A program made the translations under genes and the position numbers. The notes under the pieces were generated by a model. That model was not told where the DNA came from. It worked only from the letters and a program-made list of their open reading frames with translations, and searched no databases. Below are positions 1-8,180 of a DNA stretch of 22,219 nucleotides, piece after piece. The DNA comes from Candidatus Flexicrinis proximus (GTDB taxonomy: Bacteria; Chloroflexota; Anaerolineae; Aggregatilineales; Phototrophicaceae). The first letter of the stretch is position 1. The number at the start of each line of letters is the position of its first letter. The DNA lies in assembly GCA_016712885.1 (NCBI GenBank), contig JADJQF010000028.1:1-22219 (forward strand). The letters are read 5' to 3'.

Positions 1-1159
1 TCTGCCGAGCGGCTTCGCCTGCAAAGTCGATCTCGTTCTGCCGGGCCTGCTGCCCCATGACGCCAGCCTGCCCGCGTCCGAGCCGGGCCGCCGCGCCGTA
101 GAACGCCTCGGAACCGCCACCCACCGAGCGGCGGTTCTTCATCTCGTCGAGGGCTGAGTCTCCGGCCGCGCGCGCAGAGAGCATGCCCTGCGTCGTCATG
201 GCGGCCTTCGTGGCGTCCGAGTAGCCGGGCTTGTCGAGCATGCCCTTGTACGCCCCGTAGGCTTCGTCTTCGCCGCGCCCTGCGGTGCGGGTCACGTTGC
301 CGTAGGCGTCGTAGATGTCGCGGTCCGACACGCCGTCGATGCCGGTCGCGCCGGGGTTCTGCACGAAGGTCCGAGCGTTATCCACGACCTCTCGGTCCAG
401 CGCCGAGTTCGGGTCGTTCGCGATGTTCCTGTAGCGCCAGTCGAGCGCGTTCTCCGCCTCGGTGCGCTCGCCGCTCGCCTGCCAGCGGTAGCCGCCCTCG
501 ACGTCGCGGTCCAGCTCCGTGCGGGGATCGCCCGTCTGGTCGAGGTAGCGGCTCCCTACCCACGACTCCTCGTTCGTCGGCTGGTAGTTTGAGAGCCTGC
601 CGTAGGCGCCGAAGAGCCCGCCGTCCGGGGTCTCGGCGCCGTACTCGGACCCGTAGCCGTTCGGTCCGAAGTAGTCCACGAGGTCGCCCTGCGTGCCGGT
701 GCCGTTCGGGTCGCCCTGATAGTACCGAGGCACGCCGTCCTCGTACGGGTCGTAACCGTCAGCGTTCGTGCCGGTCCCTGCGCCGCCAGCGCCCCCTCCG
801 GTGTCCATCGGGAGGTTCTGGTTCGGCTGATCCACGGTCCCGAGCGGAGTTCCCGTCGTGGTGCTGCCACCCGTCGGAGCCCCGTTCGGGTTACGCGGAC
901 GCGGTGCAGGGCCGGGGCTCGAAGGCGGGCGCACCGGAGGCCGTCCGGTCTGCCCAGCAGGCCCGGGCGCGGCGGCACCGTAGTTCGAGCCGCCGTAGCC
1001 GAGGTCCCTCTGCGCGCTCTGCTGCCTGTAGCGCTGCGCAAGCTGCTTGACGAACTCGTCGAGGGGGCCGTGCCCGACCTCGCCGAGGTAGTTGTTCTTC
1101 TGCTGGTCGATGTTCCGTTCGCGGCCGACCGAGACGCCACCGGAAAGCTGGTCACCCAT
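1..1159 (-). CDS. Large low-complexity phage protein, probable internal virion/ejection protein (3' end outside window)
   Basis: Translating the minus strand from the ATG at 1157-1159 gives about 386 codons with no stop before the window edge, so the gene is 3'-truncated here. A GGGAGG ribosome binding site lies six bases before the ATG. The start overlaps the stop of the upstream glycosyltransferase-like gene by 8 bases. The N-terminal ~50 residues are polar and helical; residues ~55-135 are Gly/Pro/Asn/Thr-rich and look disordered. The remainder is charged and mostly helical, and the last visible part (GGGSEAFYGAAARLGRGQAG, then Gln/Ala-rich helix) resembles ends of phage internal or ejection proteins. 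That role is inference from composition and position after the tail genes. Competing ORFs in this stretch are Arg/Ser-rich shadows of this frame. Confidence 0.8.
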   Translation of the reverse strand, partial: MGDQLSGGVSVGRERNIDQQKNNYLGEVGHGPLDEFVKQLAQRYRQQSAQRDLGYGGSNYGAAAPGPAGQTGRPPVRPPSSPGPAPRPRNPNGAPTGGSTTTGTPLGTVDQPNQNLPMDTGGGAGGAGTGTNADGYDPYEDGVPRYYQGDPNGTGTQGDLVDYFGPNGYGSEYGAETPDGGLFGAYGRLSNYQPTNEESWVGSRYLDQTGDPRTELDRDVEGGYRWQASGERTEAENALDWRYRNIANDPNSALDREVVDNARTFVQNPGATGIDGVSDRDIYDAYGNVTRTAGRGEDEAYGAYKGMLDKPGYSDATKAAMTTQGMLSARAAGDSALDEMKNRRSVGGGSEAFYGAAARLGRGQAGVMGQQARQNEIDFAGEAARQ

Positions 1160-2366
1160 TTGCGGCCTCCCACTCGGCGAAGGTCTCGACGCCGTGTGTA
1201 TGGTAATACTCGTGGATCTCTTTGAGAACGGCCCTGCCGTCATTTCCCGCTAGGGTCGCGATCATGGCGAGAACGAGCGCCGTCGACTCCCGCCACGCGT
1301 AGCCGAACGCCGGGTTGATCTCGCGCAGATCCTCCGACGCCTGCCACATGAGGGTCGCCATTCGGATGCACGGGCGAAGCTCGTTCTCGAAGTGCCTGTA
1401 GAACGGGTTGCACGGAAGGTCGATCAGGGCAGCGGACAGGACGCTCCCGGCGAGCCCTACCGCATTCGGTGTATCGCCATCGACGAGATCGTCTATGGCC
1501 TGCGAGAGCCTGTGGATGTCGGCCATGAGGTCGGCCGCGTCAGGGTTCCGGTTGCTCCACCGGAAGAACGCGTCGACCTGCGAGCCGACTCCCCTGAACC
1601 ACCACTCCTGCTCGCGCCAGAGCCCCTTGACCGAGGTGATGTCCGCCCGCGCACGCTGATGAGCACTGCGCATAGCCGCAAGAACGTCGCGGCGGACATG
1701 CCCCGCCTTCTCCGCCTTCTCCCACCAGTCGAGAGCCGTGCCGGAGACCATGTGATCGTACGTGTCGAGGGTAGCTTCGTCGAATGTCGCGCACTTCCCA
1801 TAGCCGAGGGACGCGAACACCGCAGCCCCGGTGTCAATGTGAACCATCCGCCCGTTCTCGCGCCACGAGCACGGCTGCCACCCACGAAAGTCGTAGGTGG
1901 TCCGCGCTACCTCATCAATCGCGATGCAGAGAGCCTGAGCATCGGGAATGACGAGAAGCGACGTGTGCAGGCGAGGTGGCGTCTTTGCAAGATACCCTCC
2001 GTTTTCCGCGACGTATCGGCCAGCCATCAACGTACCCGGTCGGCACCCGATAGGCCGGTATGGGTGTTTGAACTCCTCCCAGAACACGACGTCCGGATCA
2101 ACGATGACGAGTTCGCCGCGGGTGCCCCTGACCATCTTGTCGAGCCACTGCCAGTGCTCAATCCGCTTGTCCATCGAGACGAACTCGGCACCGGCCGCGA
2201 ACGCAGCTTCTCGAATCCCCTCCACGCCGAAGTCGCTGTCGTTGTCCCACACCTCAACGTCCGCTTTCGGGAACCCGGTGCGGATCGATTGCAGCGTGAG
2301 GGTGTTACCCCACAGCGACTCGGGCGTGTCCTGACGGTTGCACGTCAGGATCCGGACAGCCGTCAA
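1152..2366 (-). CDS. GT-A type glycosyltransferase-like protein with helical C-terminal domain
   Basis: 404 residues from a TTG start that overlaps the preceding stop (TTGA); a GGAG sits seven bases upstream. The N-terminus reads AVRILTCNRQDTPESLWGNT and is followed by VEVWDNDS, the pattern of a nucleotide-sugar-binding Rossmann-like GT-A start. Residues 86-96 (LVIVDPDVVFW) supply a DxD motif (D90, D92) at the end of a hydrophobic strand, normally the metal/nucleotide-sugar site. Residues ~105-215 could complete the GT domain. From ~220 to the end the chain is mainly helical, with a CNPFYRHFENELRP segment reminiscent of small helical proteins coded near phage tail genes (weak, from memory). 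The substrate is unknown; a virion protein or host surface glycan are both possible. No signal peptide or membrane segment is visible. Fold call moderate, function inferred. Confidence 0.65.
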   Translation of the reverse strand: MTAVRILTCNRQDTPESLWGNTLTLQSIRTGFPKADVEVWDNDSDFGVEGIREAAFAAGAEFVSMDKRIEHWQWLDKMVRGTRGELVIVDPDVVFWEEFKHPYRPIGCRPGTLMAGRYVAENGGYLAKTPPRLHTSLLVIPDAQALCIAIDEVARTTYDFRGWQPCSWRENGRMVHIDTGAAVFASLGYGKCATFDEATLDTYDHMVSGTALDWWEKAEKAGHVRRDVLAAMRSAHQRARADITSVKGLWREQEWWFRGVGSQVDAFFRWSNRNPDAADLMADIHRLSQAIDDLVDGDTPNAVGLAGSVLSAALIDLPCNPFYRHFENELRPCIRMATLMWQASEDLREINPAFGYAWRESTALVLAMIATLAGNDGRAVLKEIHEYYHTHGVETFAEWEAANG

Positions 2367-2890
2367 ATGGACGCTCCGCCGCCAGTGCCGGAGTAGGACT
2401 GGCTTTCCTGCGGACCGGCGCCACTCATCCCGCGCTCGTACTTCCGCTTCACGCGGAGGTTCATCGGGTCGTTCGGGTCTCCCTGCATGGGGTCGCCCAT
2501 ACTGGCGTTCTGGACTCCCTTGGTGCGCACGTCTCCGCGCATGCCGTAGCCGCCGTTCCCGTTGCCGTGGCCGGGCTGGTAGGAGCGAGGGCCGCGGTTC
2601 GGGCCGTACATCCCGTTGGGATTGATGCCAACACCACGCCCGCCACCGCCGCCTCGGAGGTTCGGGTCCATGATGTCCCGGCGGTCGTCGTAGGGCTGGA
2701 GTCCGCCCATCGGGCGAACAGCAGGTCGCGTGGGGATCTCATTCGTGGAGGGCCTGTTCAGGATCTCGGTCGGATCGCCGCCCGCAGGCCCCATAGATGG
2801 CCGGTTCAGGATCGGCTGAGCTGCTCCACCGGCTGCCCCCATCTGCGGCCGCGGCGCCGTCCCCGCTCCCCCCGTGTTGTAGTTGCCCAT
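2363..2890 (-). CDS. Gly/Pro/Asn-rich low-complexity protein, unknown function
   Basis: 175 residues from the ATG at 2888-2890, with a strong AGGAGG six bases upstream, which decides the start. The protein is rich in Gly, Pro, Asn, Arg and Met, with no recognisable domain. It carries a short internal repeat: PILNRPSMGPAGGDPTE then EILNRPSTNEIPTRP at about residues 26-55. It contains a GGGGGRGVG run and ends in a Ser/Gly tail. Its first ~150 bases overlap the 3' end of the upstream GNAT-like gene in a different frame, and its stop overlaps the TTG of the glycosyltransferase-like gene. Composition matches the disordered proteins on either side (3284-4378 and 1-1159), suggesting a virion-associated linker or scaffold-like role, which is inference only. 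Confidence 0.72.
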   Translation of the reverse strand: MGNYNTGGAGTAPRPQMGAAGGAAQPILNRPSMGPAGGDPTEILNRPSTNEIPTRPAVRPMGGLQPYDDRRDIMDPNLRGGGGGRGVGINPNGMYGPNRGPRSYQPGHGNGNGGYGMRGDVRTKGVQNASMGDPMQGDPNDPMNLRVKRKYERGMSGAGPQESQSYSGTGGGASI

Positions 2891-3287
2891 GCTGGGCCTC
2901 CTTTTTGAGCTTGAAGTGGATCCGCTCGTCGCGCACGGCAAACGGAAGTTGTTCGATCCTCTTGATCCACGAGCGGTGTTCCGGCAGCGCCGCGAACTCG
3001 ATGTCCGGCGCCCCGATGGCTTCCATGCCTTCCATCCCGTACTCGGCCAGCGCACGGATCCAGTCGAGCCGCTCTGCCGGTTTCCCGGCCTTGTGGTCGA
3101 GGGCGAGGTAGACGTCGAGCTTGATCCTGCCAACGAGCGCCGCCACGATCCGCCCCTCGTCCTCCATGACCACGGTCACGGGGTTCGCAGGGTGGTCCGG
3201 ATCCAGAACCGCAAGCCTCTCGTCGGACGCATAGAAGAGCGCCATGACGGCTTCGCGGTCGCGGGGTTCGTAGGCGCGGAGGATCAC
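2739..3287 (-). CDS. GNAT-family N-acyltransferase-like protein
   Basis: 182 residues from a GTG overlapping the previous stop (GTGA). The opening VILRAYEPRDREAVMALFYA is the classic first strand and helix of GNAT enzymes. VTVVMEDEGRIVAALVGRIK (residues ~37-56) matches strands 2-3 and their turn. Residues 70-126 give helix-strand-helix-strand elements. A canonical acetyl-CoA-binding R/QxxGxG/A loop is not obvious, so activity is uncertain. Phage T7 gp13 is a precedent for an acetyltransferase-like protein among virion-protein genes. The domain appears complete by residue ~130 (KLKKE). The remaining ~50 codons overlap the next gene and look like a shadow of it, so this tail may be non-essential. 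The ribosome binding site is weak, so translation is probably coupled to the upstream gene. Confidence 0.62.
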   Translation of the reverse strand: MILRAYEPRDREAVMALFYASDERLAVLDPDHPANPVTVVMEDEGRIVAALVGRIKLDVYLALDHKAGKPAERLDWIRALAEYGMEGMEAIGAPDIEFAALPEHRSWIKRIEQLPFAVRDERIHFKLKKEAQHGQLQHGGSGDGAAAADGGSRWSSSADPEPAIYGACGRRSDRDPEQALHE

Positions 3288-4378
3288 CGGCCGAACCAGT
3301 TCCTCGGCCCCTGCGCCCCGTTGTAGCCCTGAGCGTAGCCCTGCGGTCCCTGCCGGTTCTGGGCCTGCTGAGCCATCGGCGCCGTGTACCGCGGCTGCGT
3401 CGGAGCGGTGGACTGCGTGCGCTGCATGGACGGCTGAATCCCCATGTTCGAACGGTCGGTGCCGTACGCCGTGGGCTGGGGAGCCTGCTGCTGACGCTGG
3501 GGCTGAGCCTGCGCTCCGTACGCCTGCGGCTTGGCTCCCTGCGCGGCTTGAGCCCCGCCGCCACCGCCGTACTGGTAGCGCACGGTGATCGTCGAGGGCT
3601 GCTGCTGAGCCTGCGGCTGTGCCTGATACGCGCTCGCGTAGCCGCCCTGCGGCTGCACGGTCATCCGCTCGCCACGCGGGTTGCCACCGCCCTGTCCCGG
3701 CTTGGGATCGGGCACACGGCCCGGATTGTCGACCGGCAGGCCCGTCCCGCCGCGGTCGCCACGAGGGCCACCGGGAGGATCGAAGCCGTAGCCTCCGGTG
3801 TTGCCGCCGGGGCCGAAGTCGCCGCCCCCCGGGCCACCACCGCCGTTCTCGCCGAGGCCGCCCGTACGGGTCCCGCCGCCGCCGGTCGGAGGATCGCCGG
3901 GCCGGGGAGGACGCGTCCCGCCCGTGGGCTCGAAGCGCGGGTCGTACGCGTACGGGTTCGCGCCGCCCCACGACTCCAGCGCAAGCTGGTTCAGGAGGCT
4001 CTGGCCGCCGTCGTGGCTCTGCGCGAAGGCCGTGTAGCCGCGGTCGTAGCCCTGCCCGCCCCCGCCGTTCTCGGAGATGTACTGGTTGACGAGCTGCATG
4101 ATCGCCTCGGGCGACCTGCCGTTCTGTAGACCACGAGCCAGCGCCACGCCGATGCGCGGGTTGTAGTAGCCGCCCGCCGCCGTCTGGAACTGCGCCTGAA
4201 GGCTTTCGAGCATCCGCTGCTGCTCGGGGGTGAGCCCGCTCGCGATGCGCTGGTCGGCGCTCTGCTTGGTGCCGTAGCCCTGCGGAGGCGGCGGAGGGCC
4301 ATTGCCGTCGATCCCGTCGTCCGTCGTGTACGGCATTCCGTCGATGTTGGGATCCCACGGAACTTCTCCGTATGGCAT
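3284..4378 (-). CDS. Gly/Gln/Pro-rich low-complexity virion-associated protein
   Basis: 364 residues from the ATG at 4376-4378; an AGGAGG lies seven bases upstream, overlapping the stop region of the fibre gene (11-base gap). Residues ~38-145 form a helical region (SADQRIASGLTPEQQRMLES and on to NQLALESWGG). The rest is low complexity: Gly-rich (~162-230, with GGGG runs), then a Gln/Ala/Pro/Tyr-rich segment to the C-terminus, for example AYQAQPQAQQQPS and QAQPQRQQQAPQP. This Q/G/Y/N composition resembles prion-like disordered tails. No enzyme motif, signal peptide or membrane segment is visible. Its place between the fibre and the GNAT/GT pair suggests a virion or assembly protein. Gene call secure, function unknown. 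Confidence 0.8.
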   Translation of the reverse strand: MPYGEVPWDPNIDGMPYTTDDGIDGNGPPPPPQGYGTKQSADQRIASGLTPEQQRMLESLQAQFQTAAGGYYNPRIGVALARGLQNGRSPEAIMQLVNQYISENGGGGQGYDRGYTAFAQSHDGGQSLLNQLALESWGGANPYAYDPRFEPTGGTRPPRPGDPPTGGGGTRTGGLGENGGGGPGGGDFGPGGNTGGYGFDPPGGPRGDRGGTGLPVDNPGRVPDPKPGQGGGNPRGERMTVQPQGGYASAYQAQPQAQQQPSTITVRYQYGGGGGAQAAQGAKPQAYGAQAQPQRQQQAPQPTAYGTDRSNMGIQPSMQRTQSTAPTQPRYTAPMAQQAQNRQGPQGYAQGYNGAQGPRNWFGR

Positions 4379-4389
4379 AGGGCGACCTC

Positions 4390-5202
4390 CTAGTTGTAGC
4401 TGGCAACGATCCAGCGCGCCGCGGTGGAATCGTACGCGAGAGTTGCCGAAGAAGTGCGGGCAGCGAGGACGATATCCGCGCCGGTCAGGGTCAGGATCCG
4501 GAGGGCCGCGGTCGATGTCGCGTCGTTCACGAGGGTCATCGCCTGCGCGGTGGTGTTGTGGAGGACGATCACGCGCCCCGCCGCCGGAGCCGTGAACCCG
4601 CTCACCGAGAACGCGCCGCTCGGCCCAACTATTCGAACAATTCGAAGAGTCTCCGTCCCAGTGATCGCGATGTCGTCGTTCGCACCGTTGACGAGCGTGA
4701 CTTCGACGAGCGCGGTGGGCTGCGAGAAGCCGAGGGTCGTCCCTGCGCGCCTGAGCACGTCGCCGTCGGTCGCCGCAGCGATGTCGGCCGGGTTGCCGGT
4801 CGAGTTCGCCGACCGCCCGATGACCGAAAGCGCGGCGGACTCCCTGAGTTTTGCGTCCGTTACCGCATCGTTCGCGATGGTCGCAACATTCGCAGAGGTC
4901 GTGACGTCGCCCGTGAGTGGAGCCCGAGAGAGCGTGACCGTCGTACCCGCGCCCCCGTCCGTCTTGGTGATCGTCGAGTCCACCGTCAGCGCCCGCGCGT
5001 TCGGGATGTCTGCCGTGACGGTCAGGACCACGTAGGACTCGTCGGAGAGGTCGCCCAGCACGGTCTCCGTCTCGTCGACGCGTACGTTCGTGTTCGCGAG
5101 GATTCGGTTGACCGCGCGTTCCAGCGCCTTGAACGTTTCGTACGTCGCGGGGTCCTTGGCGGCGAACTCCGGCAGGCGCGGCAGAGAGAAGCGGACGCTC
5201 AC
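4390..5202 (-). CDS. Short tail fibre/spike protein
   Basis: 270 residues from a GTG that overlaps the upstream stop (GTGA), with a GGGGAG eight bases before it. The N-terminal ~50 residues are helical (ALERAVNRILANTNVRVDET), as expected for a virion-attachment stalk. Residues ~56-75 (YVVLTVTADIPNARALTVD) and the segment ALSVIGRSANSTGNPADIAA (124-143) followed by TDGDVLRRAGTTLGF are sequence patterns recurrent in podovirus fibres and spikes. The C-terminal ~100 residues form a beta-rich head ending AYDSTAARWIVASYN, like a receptor-binding tip. There is no lyase or esterase domain, so it is probably a binding fibre rather than a depolymerase. It directly follows the nozzle-like protein to which such fibres attach. 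Confidence 0.75.
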   Translation of the reverse strand: MSVRFSLPRLPEFAAKDPATYETFKALERAVNRILANTNVRVDETETVLGDLSDESYVVLTVTADIPNARALTVDSTITKTDGGAGTTVTLSRAPLTGDVTTSANVATIANDAVTDAKLRESAALSVIGRSANSTGNPADIAAATDGDVLRRAGTTLGFSQPTALVEVTLVNGANDDIAITGTETLRIVRIVGPSGAFSVSGFTAPAAGRVIVLHNTTAQAMTLVNDATSTAALRILTLTGADIVLAARTSSATLAYDSTAARWIVASYN

Positions 5203-8180
5203 GTCGCGCTCTCCCCGCGGCCACGCACGCTCGCGAACGGAGCCGACCTCGCGTACATCTTCATCGCGGCGAGCCAGTAGTTCGGGTTCGTGATCTTGTA
5301 CCGCAGCCATCGGCTGACGTAGTGGAAGATGACCTCGGGGTTGTCGATGGGGGTGTTCGTCACCTCGCGCGTCGGAAGCGCGATCTCCGAACCGTCCGGG
5401 AACATCAGCGAGTGCTCGATGACGGACGTGGTGAACTCGCCGTCCTTCTTCTTCACGTCGAGGACCATGTAGCCGTAGAGCCCACGCAGAAGCCTGTCGC
5501 CACCGCCGTCCACGCGGAACGGCCCCGTCTCGTACACGCTGTCGATGTCGCTGCACCAGTCGTAGGGCTTCGAATCGATGATGCGGCCCATCCACCCGCT
5601 TGCGGTTTCGCCGCCCGGCGCGTAGCCCTGGAAGTACCCGGCCACCGCATCGGGGAAGGAAACACTCCTCTGCACGAGGTCGCCGCACACGTACATATCG
5701 TGCGTCACGAGCCCGGCGGTGTCCTGAATGAAGAGCGCGGGGGTCCCGCCGCCGGTCGCGAAGAAGCCGGTGACGCTGATGAGCCGGTAGACCGTCTCAG
5801 GCCCAACCGATGCCGAAACCGTAGTGGATCCGCCGGACCCACCGACCTGCTCGATGCCGACGGTCAGCGTCCCCGTGTAGTTCGGCTTGACCGCGATGAA
5901 GCCGGTCGCGAAGGCCGAGCCAGCCGGGAGTGCGGTGCCGCCGGAGCGCCGGATCTTGTAGACCGCCGGAGCGGCCCACGTCCAGCGGGTCGCGTTGCTC
6001 GCAGCGAACGGCCCCGCTTGCCCGGCAGTAACAACGCTCGGCCCGGTGCCGCTCACGAGCGTCCACGGCGGGAAGGCGAAGTCGTTGGACCCAGAGATGT
6101 CGTTCGCCGTGGTCGTCGCGCCGCCGAAGAGAGGCACGCGCTGAAGCGCACCCTCCGCGTAGCTGCCGTCGTTGAACTCGTAGAAGCTCCGGCTCTGAAT
6201 CTCGCAGAAGTAGATTTCGCGGCCCGTGCCCTGTACGTACATGCGCGACCACTTGCGGGCGCCCTGCTCCCAGCCAGAGTGGTAGTCGCACGCCAGATAG
6301 AGCGTGTCGTAGTCGAAGTGCCCGCCTGGAACTCCGAGGTAGACGATCTGCTTGTCAGCGTCCACGGTGATCCACGCGAACCGCTGCGCGACGTACCAGT
6401 CGATGCGCGCCGTCGTCGGCTCGATCTCGTCGCTGATCTTCTCGGGGATGCCACCGTCCCACTTGTAGATCCCAATGGGCGAGAAGATCACAGCGAACCC
6501 GTCGCCGACGTAGGTCGACCGGACAGACACGCCGCCAACGTTGTCGCTCGCGCGCGTGACGGGCCACGAGTTCGGGTAGTCCGTCGCCGAGCCGCCTCCA
6601 GACGGATCGGAGATGGAGTAGAACGAGTGGTCCTTCACCGCGTACAGGTTGTCGCGCAGGACGAAGCAGTCCCGCACGCTTTGCCCGTCGTCAACGCTGA
6701 TGCCGCGGATGCCTTCGGGGTTCGTGAAGGCCTCCGGGTTCGCGATGTCCGAGATGTAGAGCGTGGACCTCGACGACTGCGTGTTCATTTCGAACAGCTC
6801 GACGCTCTGGATGTCAACGACGTCGCCAAGAGAGAGGGCCGTCGAGTCGAACATGCCGATGCGGATGCGCGTGGACGCGTCGAACTTGTCGGTCGAGAGG
6901 ATGATCGGGCTCGTCGATTCGAGGTAGATGAAGTTCTCGTCGAAGTTGGACAGGTTGAAGTCGGAGTTCCGCCCGGTGAACGACGGGTTGATGAAGCCGA
7001 CCCGGATCACGCGCCCGGTCGTCACCGTGGCCGACGTGCGCACCGAGAGCCTCACGCCGTACGACGTTCCGACCTGAAGGCCCGACACGACGTTCGCCTT
7101 CCACATGATCCCGGATTCGATGGTGCCGCGATCGAGCGTCGCCCCGTCTCCGGTGATGCGGAAGCAGTCCCCGACCGCCCCGGCGGGGTTGGACTTCGAG
7201 CCTCCCGCGATGATCTGCGTCCACGAGAGCGGGATGTTCCCGTTGAACCCGCCGTCGAAGTCGAAGTTCATCGCGACGGCGTTGTACGGGTCCTCGGAGA
7301 GCGACGTGTTCGAGCCCCAGACGATGAGCCTGTCGCTGTAGGGGATCGCACCGCGCGAGCCCCGCAGGACGTGCCGGTCGTAGAGGAAGTCCACGCGGGT
7401 TCCGGACTCCAGCGTCGCGTCGGAGAAGTTGATCGCCGCCGTGGTGGTCGTGTTGTCGGCGACCTCCATCGTGCTCTGCGGAACGTAGAAGAACTCCTCG
7501 GGGAGCGTGGTCGACGCAGCGAACGCAGGCGACATGGCGATGCGCCTGACGGTCGTGCCGGGCGGTCCCGTCCAGAGGTTCGAGATCGAGATGGTCTGCC
7601 CGGCCGCGACGTTGACCTGCACCATCGGAGATGGCCGGGTGAAGTAGCCGTTGTCGGTCCCGAAGAAGAACACGATCCAGTGGTAGCCCGCCGTGACGAC
7701 GCCGCCTGCGCCCCCCGCCGAGGCCGAGCACGCGGCCCCCGGCCCTGACGTCGTGAAGCGTCGCAGGTTCGTGCCGTTGTAGACCATCGGCGGAGCGGTG
7801 GGCTCGTCCCCGTTGGAGAGGCAGAAAAACGACTTGCCGAAGTAGGTCGAGCCGCGCATCGCCGTGCCCGTGAGCTGGCCGGTCTGAACGGAGTCGAGGT
7901 ACGCGAAGTTGCCCTCGGCGACCTCACGCTTGATGACGTTGTTCATCAGAACGAGCCGCGACCGCGACGCCTGCGCCACGTAGTCGACGCACGCGTAGAA
8001 GGGCGAGTTGTCCGTCGCCTGAAGCTGGATCCCGGCCCGAGAAGAGACAGCCTCATCGCTCGTGAACCCTACGTTCACGCAGTTAGGACTCTGCCCGGGT
8101 TCGAGGTCCTCAATCTCCAGAAGGGTATTGAGTCCCCCGAACCCCGGAAGGGTCAGCGGCGAGAAGCCGTCAAGACTCAC
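5199..8180 (-). CDS. Tail nozzle/stabilisation-type protein with two carbohydrate-binding-like insertions
   Basis: 993 residues from a GTG overlapping the upstream stop (GTGA). The N-terminus, LPGFGGLNTLLEIEDLEPGQ then SPNCVNVGF, is the typical opening of podovirus nozzle or stabilisation proteins. Repeating beta blades follow (YSDRLIVWGS ~281-290, LRDNLYAVKDHSFYSIS ~508-524, FAVIFSPIGIYKWDG ~562-576, AWITVDADKQIVYLGVPG ~602-619), suggesting a beta-propeller core. Two regions break the blade pattern and look like jelly-roll, carbohydrate-binding-like modules: ~308-466 and ~698-842, each beginning with a Trp-containing strand and containing a Gly/Ser/Thr-rich beta sandwich. The C-terminal ~120 residues return to the core. 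Its role would be to close the tail tube and carry fibres, fitting the fibre gene immediately downstream. Family call by pattern; no search done. Confidence 0.75.
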   Translation of the reverse strand: MSLDGFSPLTLPGFGGLNTLLEIEDLEPGQSPNCVNVGFTSDEAVSSRAGIQLQATDNSPFYACVDYVAQASRSRLVLMNNVIKREVAEGNFAYLDSVQTGQLTGTAMRGSTYFGKSFFCLSNGDEPTAPPMVYNGTNLRRFTTSGPGAACSASAGGAGGVVTAGYHWIVFFFGTDNGYFTRPSPMVQVNVAAGQTISISNLWTGPPGTTVRRIAMSPAFAASTTLPEEFFYVPQSTMEVADNTTTTAAINFSDATLESGTRVDFLYDRHVLRGSRGAIPYSDRLIVWGSNTSLSEDPYNAVAMNFDFDGGFNGNIPLSWTQIIAGGSKSNPAGAVGDCFRITGDGATLDRGTIESGIMWKANVVSGLQVGTSYGVRLSVRTSATVTTGRVIRVGFINPSFTGRNSDFNLSNFDENFIYLESTSPIILSTDKFDASTRIRIGMFDSTALSLGDVVDIQSVELFEMNTQSSRSTLYISDIANPEAFTNPEGIRGISVDDGQSVRDCFVLRDNLYAVKDHSFYSISDPSGGGSATDYPNSWPVTRASDNVGGVSVRSTYVGDGFAVIFSPIGIYKWDGGIPEKISDEIEPTTARIDWYVAQRFAWITVDADKQIVYLGVPGGHFDYDTLYLACDYHSGWEQGARKWSRMYVQGTGREIYFCEIQSRSFYEFNDGSYAEGALQRVPLFGGATTTANDISGSNDFAFPPWTLVSGTGPSVVTAGQAGPFAASNATRWTWAAPAVYKIRRSGGTALPAGSAFATGFIAVKPNYTGTLTVGIEQVGGSGGSTTVSASVGPETVYRLISVTGFFATGGGTPALFIQDTAGLVTHDMYVCGDLVQRSVSFPDAVAGYFQGYAPGGETASGWMGRIIDSKPYDWCSDIDSVYETGPFRVDGGGDRLLRGLYGYMVLDVKKKDGEFTTSVIEHSLMFPDGSEIALPTREVTNTPIDNPEVIFHYVSRWLRYKITNPNYWLAAMKMYARSAPFASVRGRGESAT

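Noticed and set aside
2870..2910. Programmed frameshift joining the GNAT-like gene to the following gene at CTCAAAAAGGAGG
   Set aside because: The downstream frame is +1, not -1 as this slippery string would favour, there is no stop to promote slippage, and AGGAGG-ATG is a normal start site.
5322..7748. Long plus-strand ORF of 808 codons opposite the tail gene
   Set aside because: Arg/Val/Asp-rich shadow typical of the antisense of G+C-rich genes; the minus frame has clear protein architecture.
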